Of a stretch of 14,800 bases of DNA, positions 1 to 7,981 are shown piece after piece. Positions within the stretch are counted from its first letter, which is position 1, and each line of letters opens with the position of its first letter. The notes below the pieces were generated by a model. That model had not been told where the DNA came from. It saw nothing but the letters and a program-made list of their open reading frames with translations, and searched no databases. Location: the NCBI GenBank assembly GCA_937928755.1, contig CALEZI010000115.1, positions 1 to 14,800 on the forward strand. The letters run 5' to 3'. This stretch comes from an uncultured Rhodanobacteraceae bacterium (lineage in GTDB: Bacteria > Pseudomonadota > Gammaproteobacteria > Xanthomonadales > SZUA-5). A program made the position numbers and the translations under genes.

Positions 1-2
1 CA

Positions 3-269
3 TCAGGCTCCCATCGTAACCCCTGTTTGGTTCCGGCTCGTCCGGCTTAGGAATTTCCTAATAGTTGCCTCGGGCTGGATTTCGCCGTCGGCGTACAGGG
101 TTTTCAAGTGCTCGTTGATGGTTGGCACCTTGACCTGAAACAGCTCGGCCATCAGCGCTTGCGTAAGCCACAGCGAGTCCTCGACAAATCGGCACTCAAC
201 ACGCGCTCGACCATCCTCGGTTTCGTAGAGCAGAAATTCGCCGGGGTTAGGCGCAGGGAGTTCTGTCAT
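3..269 (-). CDS. Truncated RhuM-like protein (N-terminal fragment, 88 aa)
   Basis: The start of a virulence RhuM family protein, last gene of the defence operon inside the window. Residues ~11-70 carry the family's N-terminal pattern: LYETEDGRARVE, then WLTQALMAELFQV (an HTH-like segment around residues 34-46), then INEHLKTLYADGEI and ATIRKF. RhuM proteins usually run to about 300 aa; here recognisable similarity stops near residue 74 and an unrelated 14-residue tail ends in TGA at 5-3. The ATG at 269 overlaps the mcrC stop (ATGA), which decides the start over the longer upstream frame. The RhuM stop in turn overlaps a further ATG at 3-1 (TGATG). The break coincides with a 15-bp palindrome at 47-61. 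RhuM genes are often found beside type I restriction genes, but their biochemical role is not settled. The fragment may be a decayed gene or a natural HTH-only protein. Confidence 0.65.
   Translation of the reverse strand: MTELPAPNPGEFLLYETEDGRARVECRFVEDSLWLTQALMAELFQVKVPTINEHLKTLYADGEIQPEATIRKFLSRTSRNQTGVTMGA
47..61. repeat. 15-bp palindrome at the RhuM break point
   Basis: TTAGGAA-T-TTCCTAA is a perfect 7-1-7 palindrome, AT-rich in a GC-rich neighbourhood. It sits exactly where similarity to RhuM ends (the codons for RKFL). It could be a recombination scar, a protein-binding site or chance. No repeat of it was seen elsewhere in the window. Confidence 0.5.
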
Positions 270-1639
270 GTCAGAGCCGCCTCTTGAAATGGGTTGGTGA
301 GTTTTTGTGGATCTTCTGCAAGAGATGGCTTCGGGGCTAGGAATACGTCCAAGCTGCCGCACACCGGCAACAGCAATCGCTTGTTTTCCAAGCAAAACGG
401 CAGCACCCACAAACGCAGCCCTGACGATTTCGGGAATTCGAACACCGGCAGCGCCTTGTTGAAGGCATCTGTTTTCGGGTAGATCAACACCACATCACCA
501 TCGCCGTCGAGATAGCTTTGGCCGTAGGCGTGGAGCTGATAAAAGTCGCCTTGATTCAGACCGTATTTGTCTGAGCCCGTGGCCTGCTGGCTGTAGATCA
601 GCTTCCACTTGGTATCCAGCACCAAGCGATTTGCCTTCGACGCCTGCACCAGCAGATCGGGTTTGAGGCGAAACCAGTTCTGCTCAAGATGCCTGACCAG
701 CGACAGACTGCGAGCCTGCGTGCGCAGTGCGAACCCTTGTCCAAGTTGCCGGGCAAGGTGCTTGGCGACGAAGGCCTCAAATACCGCCTCCATCGGAAAC
801 AACAGCGATGGCGCACGATGGCCTCCCGCGCCGGTGAGCGGGGATTCGTCCTGCAAAATCAATCGTGCCCACGCAAGGGCTCCGTCGTAATGCGCCATGC
901 CGCGATCCAGACGAACCCGCTGGAAGTCCGCTGCGGGATGCTGTGATGCAGGCACCTCGGCAAACACAAAGCACAACTCACGTGCCAGTTGCTGATTGGT
1001 CTGCGAGGTCGTCCAGGGCAGCGCGCGTCGCAATGCCGCGTGTAATAAGCGGTTTTCTGGCCGATCGGGTGAAAATTCGTCGAACTGTGCAAAAAATCGG
1101 TCACGCCGACACAGGTTGCGTCGCAGGTGTTCGGCCATTTTCAGCTTGCCACGCAAAGCAAACAGGTTGTCTTGTCGTGTGTTGTAGTCACTGCGCAGGC
1201 CGCGTTTGACAAGGTGCTCCACGGCGCGCAGGAACTCACTGATGAACACCTCGAGCAAGGGCATACGGGTAGCCACCAGCTTGGCGCTGTCGGTCTGGAT
1301 ATGGCGAAAACCGCCCAGGCAACGAAGCATTTCGATCAGCAGCTCACGCGCCTCATCATCCCCGCCGCCGATGGCCTTGGCGACTTTGGGTAGCACCTCG
1401 ATCTGATACCCATCCGGTGCCCGGATCACGCCCACGAAACTGGCCACTTGCACGGCCCGCCGACCGCGCCGTTGAGACAGTCTCAGCCACGCGGTTTCGC
1501 CCGTTTCGGCCAGGCTCAGTGCCTGCGATTCCAGCCAGGCAAAGACCGGCTGCGGCACCGAACGCAGGCCTACGGTATCGGATACGCCGGGAGCATCCGC
1601 AGCCAGCGCATCAAATTCGTAGATCGTGGTGCCTGACAT
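266..1639 (-). CDS. mcrC: McrC-family PD-(D/E)xK nuclease subunit
   Basis: Nuclease partner of the upstream McrB-type motor, 457 aa, normal to slightly long for McrC. Residues ~1-150 form the N-terminal region typical of the family (residues 74-84 APDGYQIEVLP; 156-168 around QDNLFALRGKLK). The C-terminal half is the nuclease: FPMEAVFEAFV at 281-291, then RLKPDLLV with D328, then LVLDTKWK with D342 and K344, giving the D-x(n)-D-x-K catalytic set, followed by the QLHAY segment around Q368. In known McrBC enzymes McrC docks on the McrB hexamer, stimulates its GTPase and cuts DNA. The start at ATG 1639 is preferred over an in-frame TTG at 1654 because GAGGGG lies just upstream and only 11 nt separate it from the mcrB stop. 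The stop overlaps the RhuM start. All catalytic residues look intact. Confidence 0.93.
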   Translation of the reverse strand: MSGTTIYEFDALAADAPGVSDTVGLRSVPQPVFAWLESQALSLAETGETAWLRLSQRRGRRAVQVASFVGVIRAPDGYQIEVLPKVAKAIGGGDDEARELLIEMLRCLGGFRHIQTDSAKLVATRMPLLEVFISEFLRAVEHLVKRGLRSDYNTRQDNLFALRGKLKMAEHLRRNLCRRDRFFAQFDEFSPDRPENRLLHAALRRALPWTTSQTNQQLARELCFVFAEVPASQHPAADFQRVRLDRGMAHYDGALAWARLILQDESPLTGAGGHRAPSLLFPMEAVFEAFVAKHLARQLGQGFALRTQARSLSLVRHLEQNWFRLKPDLLVQASKANRLVLDTKWKLIYSQQATGSDKYGLNQGDFYQLHAYGQSYLDGDGDVVLIYPKTDAFNKALPVFEFPKSSGLRLWVLPFCLENKRLLLPVCGSLDVFLAPKPSLAEDPQKLTNPFQEAALT

Positions 1640-1650
1640 TGATCCACCCC

Positions 1651-3768
1651 TCAAGCCAAGGACTGGTAGATGCCAAGGTACGCGGCGGGGGTGACAAATG
1701 CTGACGGCTGCGATTGATAGCGCCGCTTGGTGGCGTAGCTTTCCAGGCCGTGGTCATTGCCGAACAAATCACTCAAGTCCTGCTCAACGGCATCGCTTTC
1801 GGTGATGAACTGGGCCGCTTGGGGCTTCTGGTTGTCGCCCAGCACTAGCCGGATCTTGTGCCAGTCCTCGAAGAAGTATTCCTCCAGCAAGGGCACGATG
1901 CGATTGCGGAAGATATCGCCCAACATCTCAACGCGGGCCTCGCCATCGACCACCTCGGCAAGTGGCGTGAAATAAGCGTGACCGATGCAGTGATCGCGGT
2001 CGTACAACGCCTCAATACGGTCGTTGATACGCTCCAGCATCCGGCGCACATCAATCACTCCGTTGGCGGAAGTGACCACCAATCCTGCCAGCGGCGCACT
2101 GTTCTGATCACCTGCCACTTTCTCGGCGCGCGTGTCGGGCAGCAGCGGCACGAAGTCGAAGCGGCGGCGCAAGGCGGTGTCCAGTAAGGCGAGCGAGCGG
2201 TCCGCCGTGTTCATCGTGCCGATGATGTCGACGTTGGAAGGCACCGAGAACTTCTCGCCGGAATACGCCAACACCACTTCCACCGGCGGCGCGCTGCCAT
2301 CCAAAGGGTCGCGCTTGTCGGCCTCGATCAGGGTGATCAGCTCACCAAAGATTTTGCTGATGTTGCCCCGGTTGATCTCGTCGATCACCATCGCAAAGCG
2401 CTGGTCGGGCGCCTGCCGCGCCTTGCGGCACAGCTCCTTGAATGCACCGGGGCGGATTTCGTAGGCCACTTCGCCCGCGTCGTCCGCATCGTCCGCCAGC
2501 ACCGGGCGCAGCCCTTCGACGAATTCCTCGTAACCGTAGGACTGGTGGAAGGTCACGAAGCTGTAGCGCTGCTCGTAATCACGCTTGAGCAGTTGCATCA
2601 GCGTGTAGGTTTTGCCGGTGCCGGGCGGGCCGTAGTAGATGCGGTTGATGCAGGTGGCGACCGGCTTGCTGGCGGCAGGCTGTGCAGGCACCGGGGACAA
2701 CGGCGCAAGGCCAGTGCCGATGCTGGCGGCCTCAATGGGGTCGCCCGCCAGGGTGGCCAGCTCGGCCAGATCGGTGCCGAAATACGGCTTGAGCAGGGTC
2801 GATTCGAATTCCGGCAGATCGTCCGCCCCCACCTGCCAGAAGGTGGTGTTGCCCTGCGGCGACCAGTATTTGGAATTGGCGGTGTAGCGATCCGTGCGCG
2901 TGGCAGGCTTAAGCACGCGGTAACTGCGCTGCAACCAGCCGTCGCCCTTGGCGCAGGGCGTGGCGTTTGAGGTGAACTGGCCGATGCGCTGCGGGCTGTT
3001 GCCGTGGCAGAGGAAGAACAGCGCGCCCACCGGCGCCTCATTGAACTTTTTTCCCTGCTCCTTGCCGGTGTCGCAGTGCATCACCGCCCACTGGCCATCG
3101 AGGTACTGCTGACGCTCGACGTCGGTGAAGTTGGGCGGGTTACCGTGCGAGAGCTTCCAGATGGCCAGGTTCTTCTGGCTCCACGCCTCCCACACCTGAC
3201 GCCCGAACTCCAGAATGCCCATGCCCTCCGGGCGCTGGGCCAGCGCGGCTTGCTGCAGGGCGGCCATGCTTTGGCTGGCCGTGCCACCGGTGTGCGCGGC
3301 CAGCGGCGCACGCTTGAAGATGTCCACGATCACCGGCTGCTGCCGGTTCTGGTAGTGGAAGGCGATCTTCCACTTGAAGGCGTCGCCCAGATGCTCGAAG
3401 GCATCGATGCCATTCAGGTCGCCTTGCGCCGCCAGCGTGGCCACCTGCACCACAAAACCGCGCACTTTCTCGAAGGCTTCCTCGGCCGTCGCGCCCAGTG
3501 ACGAATACCAGCCGTGGGTATCGGAGTAGCTCAACTTGCTGTCGTTGGTTTTCGTCTCGGTGTCCTTGCGCGAGAACACGCCGAACTTGAACGCCGAGCC
3601 GCCCCAGATGCTGCCCAGCTCGTCCAGCCGCGATTCGATCCAGTAGGTGAAACTGTCTTTCGAGCCCGCCTGCGTGTACTCGTCCAGTGTCATCAAAGCC
3701 AACCGCGAGGCGGGCCAGACGGCGAGGAACTCGTCCCACAAGGCGTATTGCTTCTGGAAATCACTCAT
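1651..3768 (-). CDS. mcrB: McrB-type AAA+ nucleotide-driven restriction motor
   Basis: Motor subunit of an McrBC-type system, 705 aa, longer than E. coli McrB. The C-terminal AAA+ module has Walker A GPPGTGKT at residues 380-387, FVTFHQSYGYEEFVEG just after it, Walker B with VIDEINRG (D463, E464), and the McrB signature MNTADRS at 519-525, which replaces the usual guanine-recognition motif of GTPases; LLDTALRRRF follows. Known McrB proteins form hexamers, hydrolyse GTP and translocate DNA while McrC cuts. The first ~370 residues do not resemble the 5-methylcytosine domain of E. coli McrB as I know it. Residues ~180-310 (WKLSHG, WAVMHCDTGK, GALFFLCHG, IGQFTSNATP) have the feel of an EVE/PUA-like modified-base reader, which is inference only. 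The start ATG overlaps the hsdS stop (ATGA), with GAGGAG upstream. Confidence 0.92.
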   Translation of the reverse strand: MSDFQKQYALWDEFLAVWPASRLALMTLDEYTQAGSKDSFTYWIESRLDELGSIWGGSAFKFGVFSRKDTETKTNDSKLSYSDTHGWYSSLGATAEEAFEKVRGFVVQVATLAAQGDLNGIDAFEHLGDAFKWKIAFHYQNRQQPVIVDIFKRAPLAAHTGGTASQSMAALQQAALAQRPEGMGILEFGRQVWEAWSQKNLAIWKLSHGNPPNFTDVERQQYLDGQWAVMHCDTGKEQGKKFNEAPVGALFFLCHGNSPQRIGQFTSNATPCAKGDGWLQRSYRVLKPATRTDRYTANSKYWSPQGNTTFWQVGADDLPEFESTLLKPYFGTDLAELATLAGDPIEAASIGTGLAPLSPVPAQPAASKPVATCINRIYYGPPGTGKTYTLMQLLKRDYEQRYSFVTFHQSYGYEEFVEGLRPVLADDADDAGEVAYEIRPGAFKELCRKARQAPDQRFAMVIDEINRGNISKIFGELITLIEADKRDPLDGSAPPVEVVLAYSGEKFSVPSNVDIIGTMNTADRSLALLDTALRRRFDFVPLLPDTRAEKVAGDQNSAPLAGLVVTSANGVIDVRRMLERINDRIEALYDRDHCIGHAYFTPLAEVVDGEARVEMLGDIFRNRIVPLLEEYFFEDWHKIRLVLGDNQKPQAAQFITESDAVEQDLSDLFGNDHGLESYATKRRYQSQPSAFVTPAAYLGIYQSLA

Positions 3769-5126
3769 GGGGCGGGCTCCTCGGTGGCGGTGAACAACGC
3801 GGCCTCGAAGGTGGCCCAGGCGGATTGGCGCAGGGTGGCGGCGGCGGCGCGCTTGGACTGCGCGTCGGTCGCGGCTTCGTTCAGTGCTCGCGCAAGCTCC
3901 TTTTGCCGGGCGAGCAGCGGTAGCGGACCCTTGAGCGCCTTGATGTCCTTGCCACCGATTGCGAAGTTGCCAACAGCCGTTCGGGCTGCTGCTTCAATCT
4001 GGCTTCGCACGGCAGGCACCTGAAGCAAACGCCAAAGAAATCCCGGTTCGATGCGCTCAAGATTTGGGCGGACACGAATGACCTTATCCGGAAAGATCAT
4101 GTCGTCGATGTCTGCTTCGACAAGCGCCGACATACCGACATAGGCCAACGTGCCATTGGTGCGACACATCAGAATGTCACCGGCCTTGAGCGCGAACTGT
4201 TCGCGCAGGGCTGATTCGTCCGCGATGAACTTGTTTTCTTCCAGATCAAGCTGGCCCTTGGTGACAGCGCTGATTTTCAGGACGCGCAGCGAGGTTGCTT
4301 TCTTGGACGGCCCTTTCGAGCAACCGTGACGAACCTCCAGCAGTGCATTGCCTAGCGGCTCCGTCGATACCTCCGATGACGCAGCACCATTCCCGAGTGC
4401 GCCACGAAGGATGCCGTCGTGGCTCCACCGCTCCACATCCTTGAAGCGCGCCACGAACACCGGCCTGTCCGGCAGGGGCGGCGGCGGGGCCACACCCAGT
4501 GCGGTTTCAAACGCCTGCCAACCGACGCGCAGGGTGGCCTCGGCCTCCTGCTCCAGTTGCGCAGCGCGGCTCAGGTCGGCGGTGTAGGCGTCACAAAGCG
4601 CCTGCTGTCTCTCGACTGGAGGCAGTGGAATTTCCAGTGCCTCAAAAACGTCGAGCTTGACTTCTGTTCTTCCGTCCGCACCGGAACGGCTTGCCCACAG
4701 CCACTTCTTGAAGTCCTCAGTCTGCAAGAGCATCCGGAAATAGCGCGGATCAAGTTCTTCAAGATCAGGCTGGTAAACCTTGAAGTGCGATGTGACGACC
4801 ACGTTGTCCCAACCAACAGGCACCACACCGACCGCGCCATTTTTCAGGTCGATCTTGGACAACGTGATGTCACCGGGGCGCGCCCAGAACAACGGCAGGC
4901 TGTAATCGGTTCCTTCCGCGACCTTGCGGCGCGAAATGTCTCCCCCGAAGTGGATGGTGATCGGTTGTAATCGATCGAATGTCCACTCCGCGCGATCCAC
5001 TCGCTCATGTCGGGGCGAAAGCAAATCAGCAATCTTGCGACGTGGTAGGTGGGGAGCGATGTGTAGATGTGGGATCGTGAAAGCATCCCATCGATCCAAC
5101 TGGCTCCAGCGATAAACCTCCATCAT
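3765..5126 (-). CDS. hsdS: Type I restriction-modification specificity subunit (HsdS)
   Basis: Target-recognition subunit that partners the methylase encoded just upstream. The 453 aa hold the expected two half-subunits. The first target recognition domain (about 1-165) ends with the boundary motif LEIPLPPVERQQAL at 164-177 and a helical conserved region (about 175-210) rich in Ala/Glu. A Pro-rich linker (212-222, GVAPPPPLPDR) leads to the second domain (about 225-400), which ends in a matching boundary, KGPLPLLARQKELA, at 399-412, and a second helix. The two domains differ in sequence, so a bipartite asymmetric DNA target is expected. The first of two tandem ATG codons overlaps the hsdM stop, and the stop overlaps the mcrB start. 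There is no sign of truncation or phase-variable repeats. The recognised sequence cannot be read from the protein. Confidence 0.92.
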   Translation of the reverse strand: MMEVYRWSQLDRWDAFTIPHLHIAPHLPRRKIADLLSPRHERVDRAEWTFDRLQPITIHFGGDISRRKVAEGTDYSLPLFWARPGDITLSKIDLKNGAVGVVPVGWDNVVVTSHFKVYQPDLEELDPRYFRMLLQTEDFKKWLWASRSGADGRTEVKLDVFEALEIPLPPVERQQALCDAYTADLSRAAQLEQEAEATLRVGWQAFETALGVAPPPPLPDRPVFVARFKDVERWSHDGILRGALGNGAASSEVSTEPLGNALLEVRHGCSKGPSKKATSLRVLKISAVTKGQLDLEENKFIADESALREQFALKAGDILMCRTNGTLAYVGMSALVEADIDDMIFPDKVIRVRPNLERIEPGFLWRLLQVPAVRSQIEAAARTAVGNFAIGGKDIKALKGPLPLLARQKELARALNEAATDAQSKRAAAATLRQSAWATFEAALFTATEEPAP

Positions 5127-7597
5127 TCGCTGAACTCCGGGGTCGCCTTTTCATCTGCGCCCGAGTCAATCCAAGCCTCGAAACTCCGATACGCATTCAG
5201 CACCTTGGGCAACTCACTGGCCACGCCCTCGCCGGTCTCACCGGTGGAGGTGATGCCCACGGTCTTGGGCGCGGCAACGAACACGGGGTAGTCGAACAGC
5301 TCGCGCACGCGCGCCCACAGCGCGGCGGTGTGGGCTTCGTCGATGCTTTTGTACTTGGCTTTCAGCTCCGACAGCAGCGCGTCGCTGCGCTTTTGCACGG
5401 CGGCCAGGGCGGCGCTGGCCTGTTTTTTGAGTTCGGCGGCGGCCTTCTTGTGTTCCTTGGCCACTTCGCCGATCCAGACCGGCTTGCTCTGCGTGGTGGG
5501 CTGCGCCTGACGCGGGTAGGCTGGGGCTTCGCCCCGCTGCCAGGGCAGCAGCGTGCGTTGCAGGCCCAGCGCCGCCAGTTCGCCCAGCAGGCGCGCGGCC
5601 TCGGCATCGTCACCGCTGACGATGCGTGGGGCGTGGCTGGCGTGCGCATCCTTGCGCTGGGTATCAAACCCGGCGTCCAGCTCGGCGTGTGCCTGCGCCC
5701 AGTCGGCTTCCCACTGCGTGGCCTCGGCCTCGGTGAACTTGCGCAGGAAAACCAGCGAGGCTTTCACCGTGGCGTTGCTGGAGCGGAAGGTTTCTTCCGG
5801 CAGGCTGACCACGGCCAGCAGCTTGGCGCGGCCTTCGGCCCAGCGGCGCAGCCACGCCAGCGAGGGGTTGTTGAGGTTGCCGTCGGGCAGCACGATGCCC
5901 ATGCGCCCGCCGGGTTTGAGCAGGTTGAGGCAGCGCTCGACGAAGATGAGTTCGGTGGGGCGGTTGTTCTTGCCCTTGCCGATCTCGAACAGATCGAGGA
6001 TGGGCGTCTTGCTGGTGGCGGCTTGCAGCAGGCGGTTGTGACTCTCCTGCCACGGCGCGCCGTAGCCGCGCTCCTGGCAGCGTTGCAGGTAGGCGGCATC
6101 GGTGGGCACGCGGGTTTCATCGCTGCCGCCGACCTTCTGGTCTGCTCCGACGTTGGAGCCGAAGGGCGGATTGGTCAGCACCAGATCGAAACGGCCATCG
6201 AAGATGCCGTTGATGTCGAGCAGGCCATCGTGATAGTGGATGCCGCCGTGCCCGTCGCCGTGCATGATCATGTTCATCTTGGCGGTGCGGGCGGCGCGCG
6301 GTTCAGCGTCGGTGCCGTAGATGCACTGCCACGCCAGCCGCCCGACGCGGGTGTCGATGGGTTTGTTGTCGTCACCGCTGGGTAGCAGCTCGTGGTTGAG
6401 GCGCGAGAAGGCGGCTTCGATCTGCTGCTCCTCGTCCTCCTCGGGCAACTTCAGGGCTTCGATGCGGGTGCGCTCGGCATCTTTCTGCGTCTGGACGTCG
6501 GCCACGATCTGGCCGCGCACGTGCTCGAAGGCACGGATCAAAAAGCCGCCCGAGCCCGAGGCCGGGTCGCAGATCAGCTGGCCTTCCTGCGGGTTGAGCA
6601 GATCGACCATGAACTCGACCACCGGGCGCGGGGTGAAGAACTGGCCCAGTTCGCCCCGGAAGGTGGTGCCGAGGAACTTTTCGAAGGCCAGACCTTTGAT
6701 GTCGTCGCCGGTTTTGGAGAGGTCGAAGCGTTCGAGCTGCTTGACGATGCGGCGGAAGGTTTCCTCCGAGATGTCGAGCTTGTCGGCGGCGGTGAACAGG
6801 TCGTCGGCGCGATAGAAGGCCTTGGTCTGCTCGAACAGGCCGTCGTGCACAGCCGGATCGGTGGGCAGGCGCACTTGCGCGCGTTTGTCCAGATAGTCGG
6901 TGGTGAAGGTGCCGTGCAGGCCGGATCGTTCGACGTACATCTTGATGAAAAGAATCTTCGAGATGGTGTCGAAGGCGCGGCCCGGGTCCATCTTGTGCAC
7001 GTCGCGCAGGATGCTGTGGCAGACGAACAGCAGGTCCTGAAACTCCTTGCGGTTGAAGGCGCGCAAGGCATCGAGCACTTCCTTCAGGCGCTTGGCGTCG
7101 CCCCAGTCACTGGCCTTGGGGATTTCGTTGATGGCGACGAACTCGCCCGGCGTGCGCGCCACCAGCTTGAACACAGCGGTGTGGCGCTGATTGGTGGCGA
7201 CGAAAATTTCGCAGCCCGAGGCCACGGTGTAGGACGCGGCCTGGTAGTAGTCGCGCTCCTGAATCTCGATGCTGTCGGTCTTGCACTCGACGACCAGCAC
7301 GGGGAAGCGTTTGGCGGCCCGGTCATCGGTGGACTGCCAGATGACGATGTCGGCGCGCGGGCTGCGGTGGCCGTGCTGGGTGCGCTGCTCCTGATCCATC
7401 TGCTCCAGCGCATAGCCGTAGTGCTCGACCAGGGTGCGAACGAACTTTTGGCGGACGATTTCCTCGGGCTTGGCGCTGACATCGCGCCATTCCTTGCGTA
7501 AGGGTATCCATAGCCAGTGACCTTCCTGGTGCAGGGTGTCAGCGGCAGGAGGAAAAGGCAGGTTTGGTTTGTGGATCGGTTTCTTGGTCTTGGCCAT
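5123..7597 (-). CDS. hsdM: N6-adenine DNA methylase (HsdM type) with fused N-terminal PD-ExK nuclease domain
   Basis: An 824-aa protein, longer than a typical ~500-aa HsdM. Residues ~40-150 match the type I R-protein N-terminal nuclease pattern: VRQKFVRTLVEHYGY, then RADIVIW (D83), then FPVLVVECK (E104, K106), the D-ExK catalytic set, then the YTVASGCEIFVATN strand. The HsdM N-terminal helical region follows (about 170-315), then QFFTPRPVVEFM (319-330), AdoMet motif I DPASGSGGFL (344-353) and the catalytic motif NPPF (476-479), diagnostic of amino-adenine methylation. Residues ~700-760 are Ala/Lys-rich and probably helical. No helicase motifs are present, so this is not an HsdR fusion; cutting would need another motor or be translocation-independent. 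The ATG at 7597 lies 14 nt after the HTH gene; the stop overlaps hsdS. The nuclease could instead serve recognition or be inactive, though its residues are intact. Confidence 0.92.
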   Translation of the reverse strand: MAKTKKPIHKPNLPFPPAADTLHQEGHWLWIPLRKEWRDVSAKPEEIVRQKFVRTLVEHYGYALEQMDQEQRTQHGHRSPRADIVIWQSTDDRAAKRFPVLVVECKTDSIEIQERDYYQAASYTVASGCEIFVATNQRHTAVFKLVARTPGEFVAINEIPKASDWGDAKRLKEVLDALRAFNRKEFQDLLFVCHSILRDVHKMDPGRAFDTISKILFIKMYVERSGLHGTFTTDYLDKRAQVRLPTDPAVHDGLFEQTKAFYRADDLFTAADKLDISEETFRRIVKQLERFDLSKTGDDIKGLAFEKFLGTTFRGELGQFFTPRPVVEFMVDLLNPQEGQLICDPASGSGGFLIRAFEHVRGQIVADVQTQKDAERTRIEALKLPEEDEEQQIEAAFSRLNHELLPSGDDNKPIDTRVGRLAWQCIYGTDAEPRAARTAKMNMIMHGDGHGGIHYHDGLLDINGIFDGRFDLVLTNPPFGSNVGADQKVGGSDETRVPTDAAYLQRCQERGYGAPWQESHNRLLQAATSKTPILDLFEIGKGKNNRPTELIFVERCLNLLKPGGRMGIVLPDGNLNNPSLAWLRRWAEGRAKLLAVVSLPEETFRSSNATVKASLVFLRKFTEAEATQWEADWAQAHAELDAGFDTQRKDAHASHAPRIVSGDDAEAARLLGELAALGLQRTLLPWQRGEAPAYPRQAQPTTQSKPVWIGEVAKEHKKAAAELKKQASAALAAVQKRSDALLSELKAKYKSIDEAHTAALWARVRELFDYPVFVAAPKTVGITSTGETGEGVASELPKVLNAYRSFEAWIDSGADEKATPEFSE

Positions 7598-7611
7598 GGG
7601 TCAGCTCTCAA

Positions 7612-7809
7612 TCAATCTTGCTTTTGTTGTTCTTCATCCGCGCCACCGGCGCGCACCCACTCATCCACCTCGGAGAGCTGGAACTTCCACAGTCGCCCGA
7701 TCTTGTGCGCAGGCATTCCACGGCGTTCACGCCAGCGGTACACAGTGTCCTTGGCGACGCCCAGATGCAGGGCAACTTGCTCGGCAGTAACCCAGGGTTC
7801 GGTGTTCAT
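7612..7809 (-). CDS. Small HTH DNA-binding protein, excisionase/AlpA-like (HTH_17 type)
   Basis: First gene of the defence operon, 65 aa. It is almost entirely one winged-helix domain: WVTAEQVALHLGVAKDTVYRWRERRG (about 6-31) is the helix-turn-helix, and IGRLWKFQLSEVDEWV (about 37-52) is the wing and final helix typical of excisionase/MerR-like HTH_17 proteins. A charged tail (GGADEEQQKQD) follows. The ATG at 7809 is chosen; an in-frame TTG at 7824 would add five residues, and neither has a strong ribosome-binding site. It lies 14 nt before hsdM on the same strand. By analogy with C-proteins of restriction systems it may control the operon, possibly through the ATCGAC repeats just upstream; alternatively it is an excisionase-type factor of the element. 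The role is inference; the fold is well supported. Confidence 0.8.
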   Translation of the reverse strand: MNTEPWVTAEQVALHLGVAKDTVYRWRERRGMPAHKIGRLWKFQLSEVDEWVRAGGADEEQQKQD

Positions 7810-7981
7810 GACATTGGCGCTCAAATGGTCAAATCAAAGTCGTCTTAAATCGACTGAAGTCTATCATCGACATCCTTATCTGGCCATCGGCTTTCATCAT
7901 CGACTGTTAACAATCAAACGCTTGGCTTCTTGATCGTTCAGCGCGTGAATGGTGGCGTCATCCATCAACCCGGAGCCTGCC
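7810..7981. promoter_or_regulatory. Divergent intergenic region with ATCGAC repeats
   Basis: These 172 bp separate the leftward defence operon from the rightward backbone genes and are markedly more AT-rich than either, so both promoters should be here. ATCGAC occurs three times, at 7849-7854, 7866-7871 and 7899-7904. The first is paired with an inverted AGTCG (7838-7842 against CGACT 7851-7855). The third is followed by GTTAAC. No -10/-35 pair close to consensus could be fixed on either strand. The repeats are candidate operators for the HTH protein encoded next to them. Confidence 0.45.

Noticed and set aside
94..100. Walker A defect in the DUF3987 protein (GESGERKS instead of a GKS/T loop), counted in protein residues
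   Set aside because: The SGERKS form is, to my knowledge, usual for this family, so it is not evidence of inactivation.
3140..3739. 199-codon minus-strand frame inside mcrB
   Set aside because: It is an out-of-frame shadow, Arg/Gly-rich, fully covered by mcrB with clear N-terminal continuity.
5330..7501. Two long plus-strand frames (351 and 369 codons) opposite hsdM
   Set aside because: They are antisense shadows of a high-GC gene with strong third-position bias. The minus strand encodes complete nuclease and methylase motifs, and the plus translations are low-complexity Gly/Ala/Val without domains.
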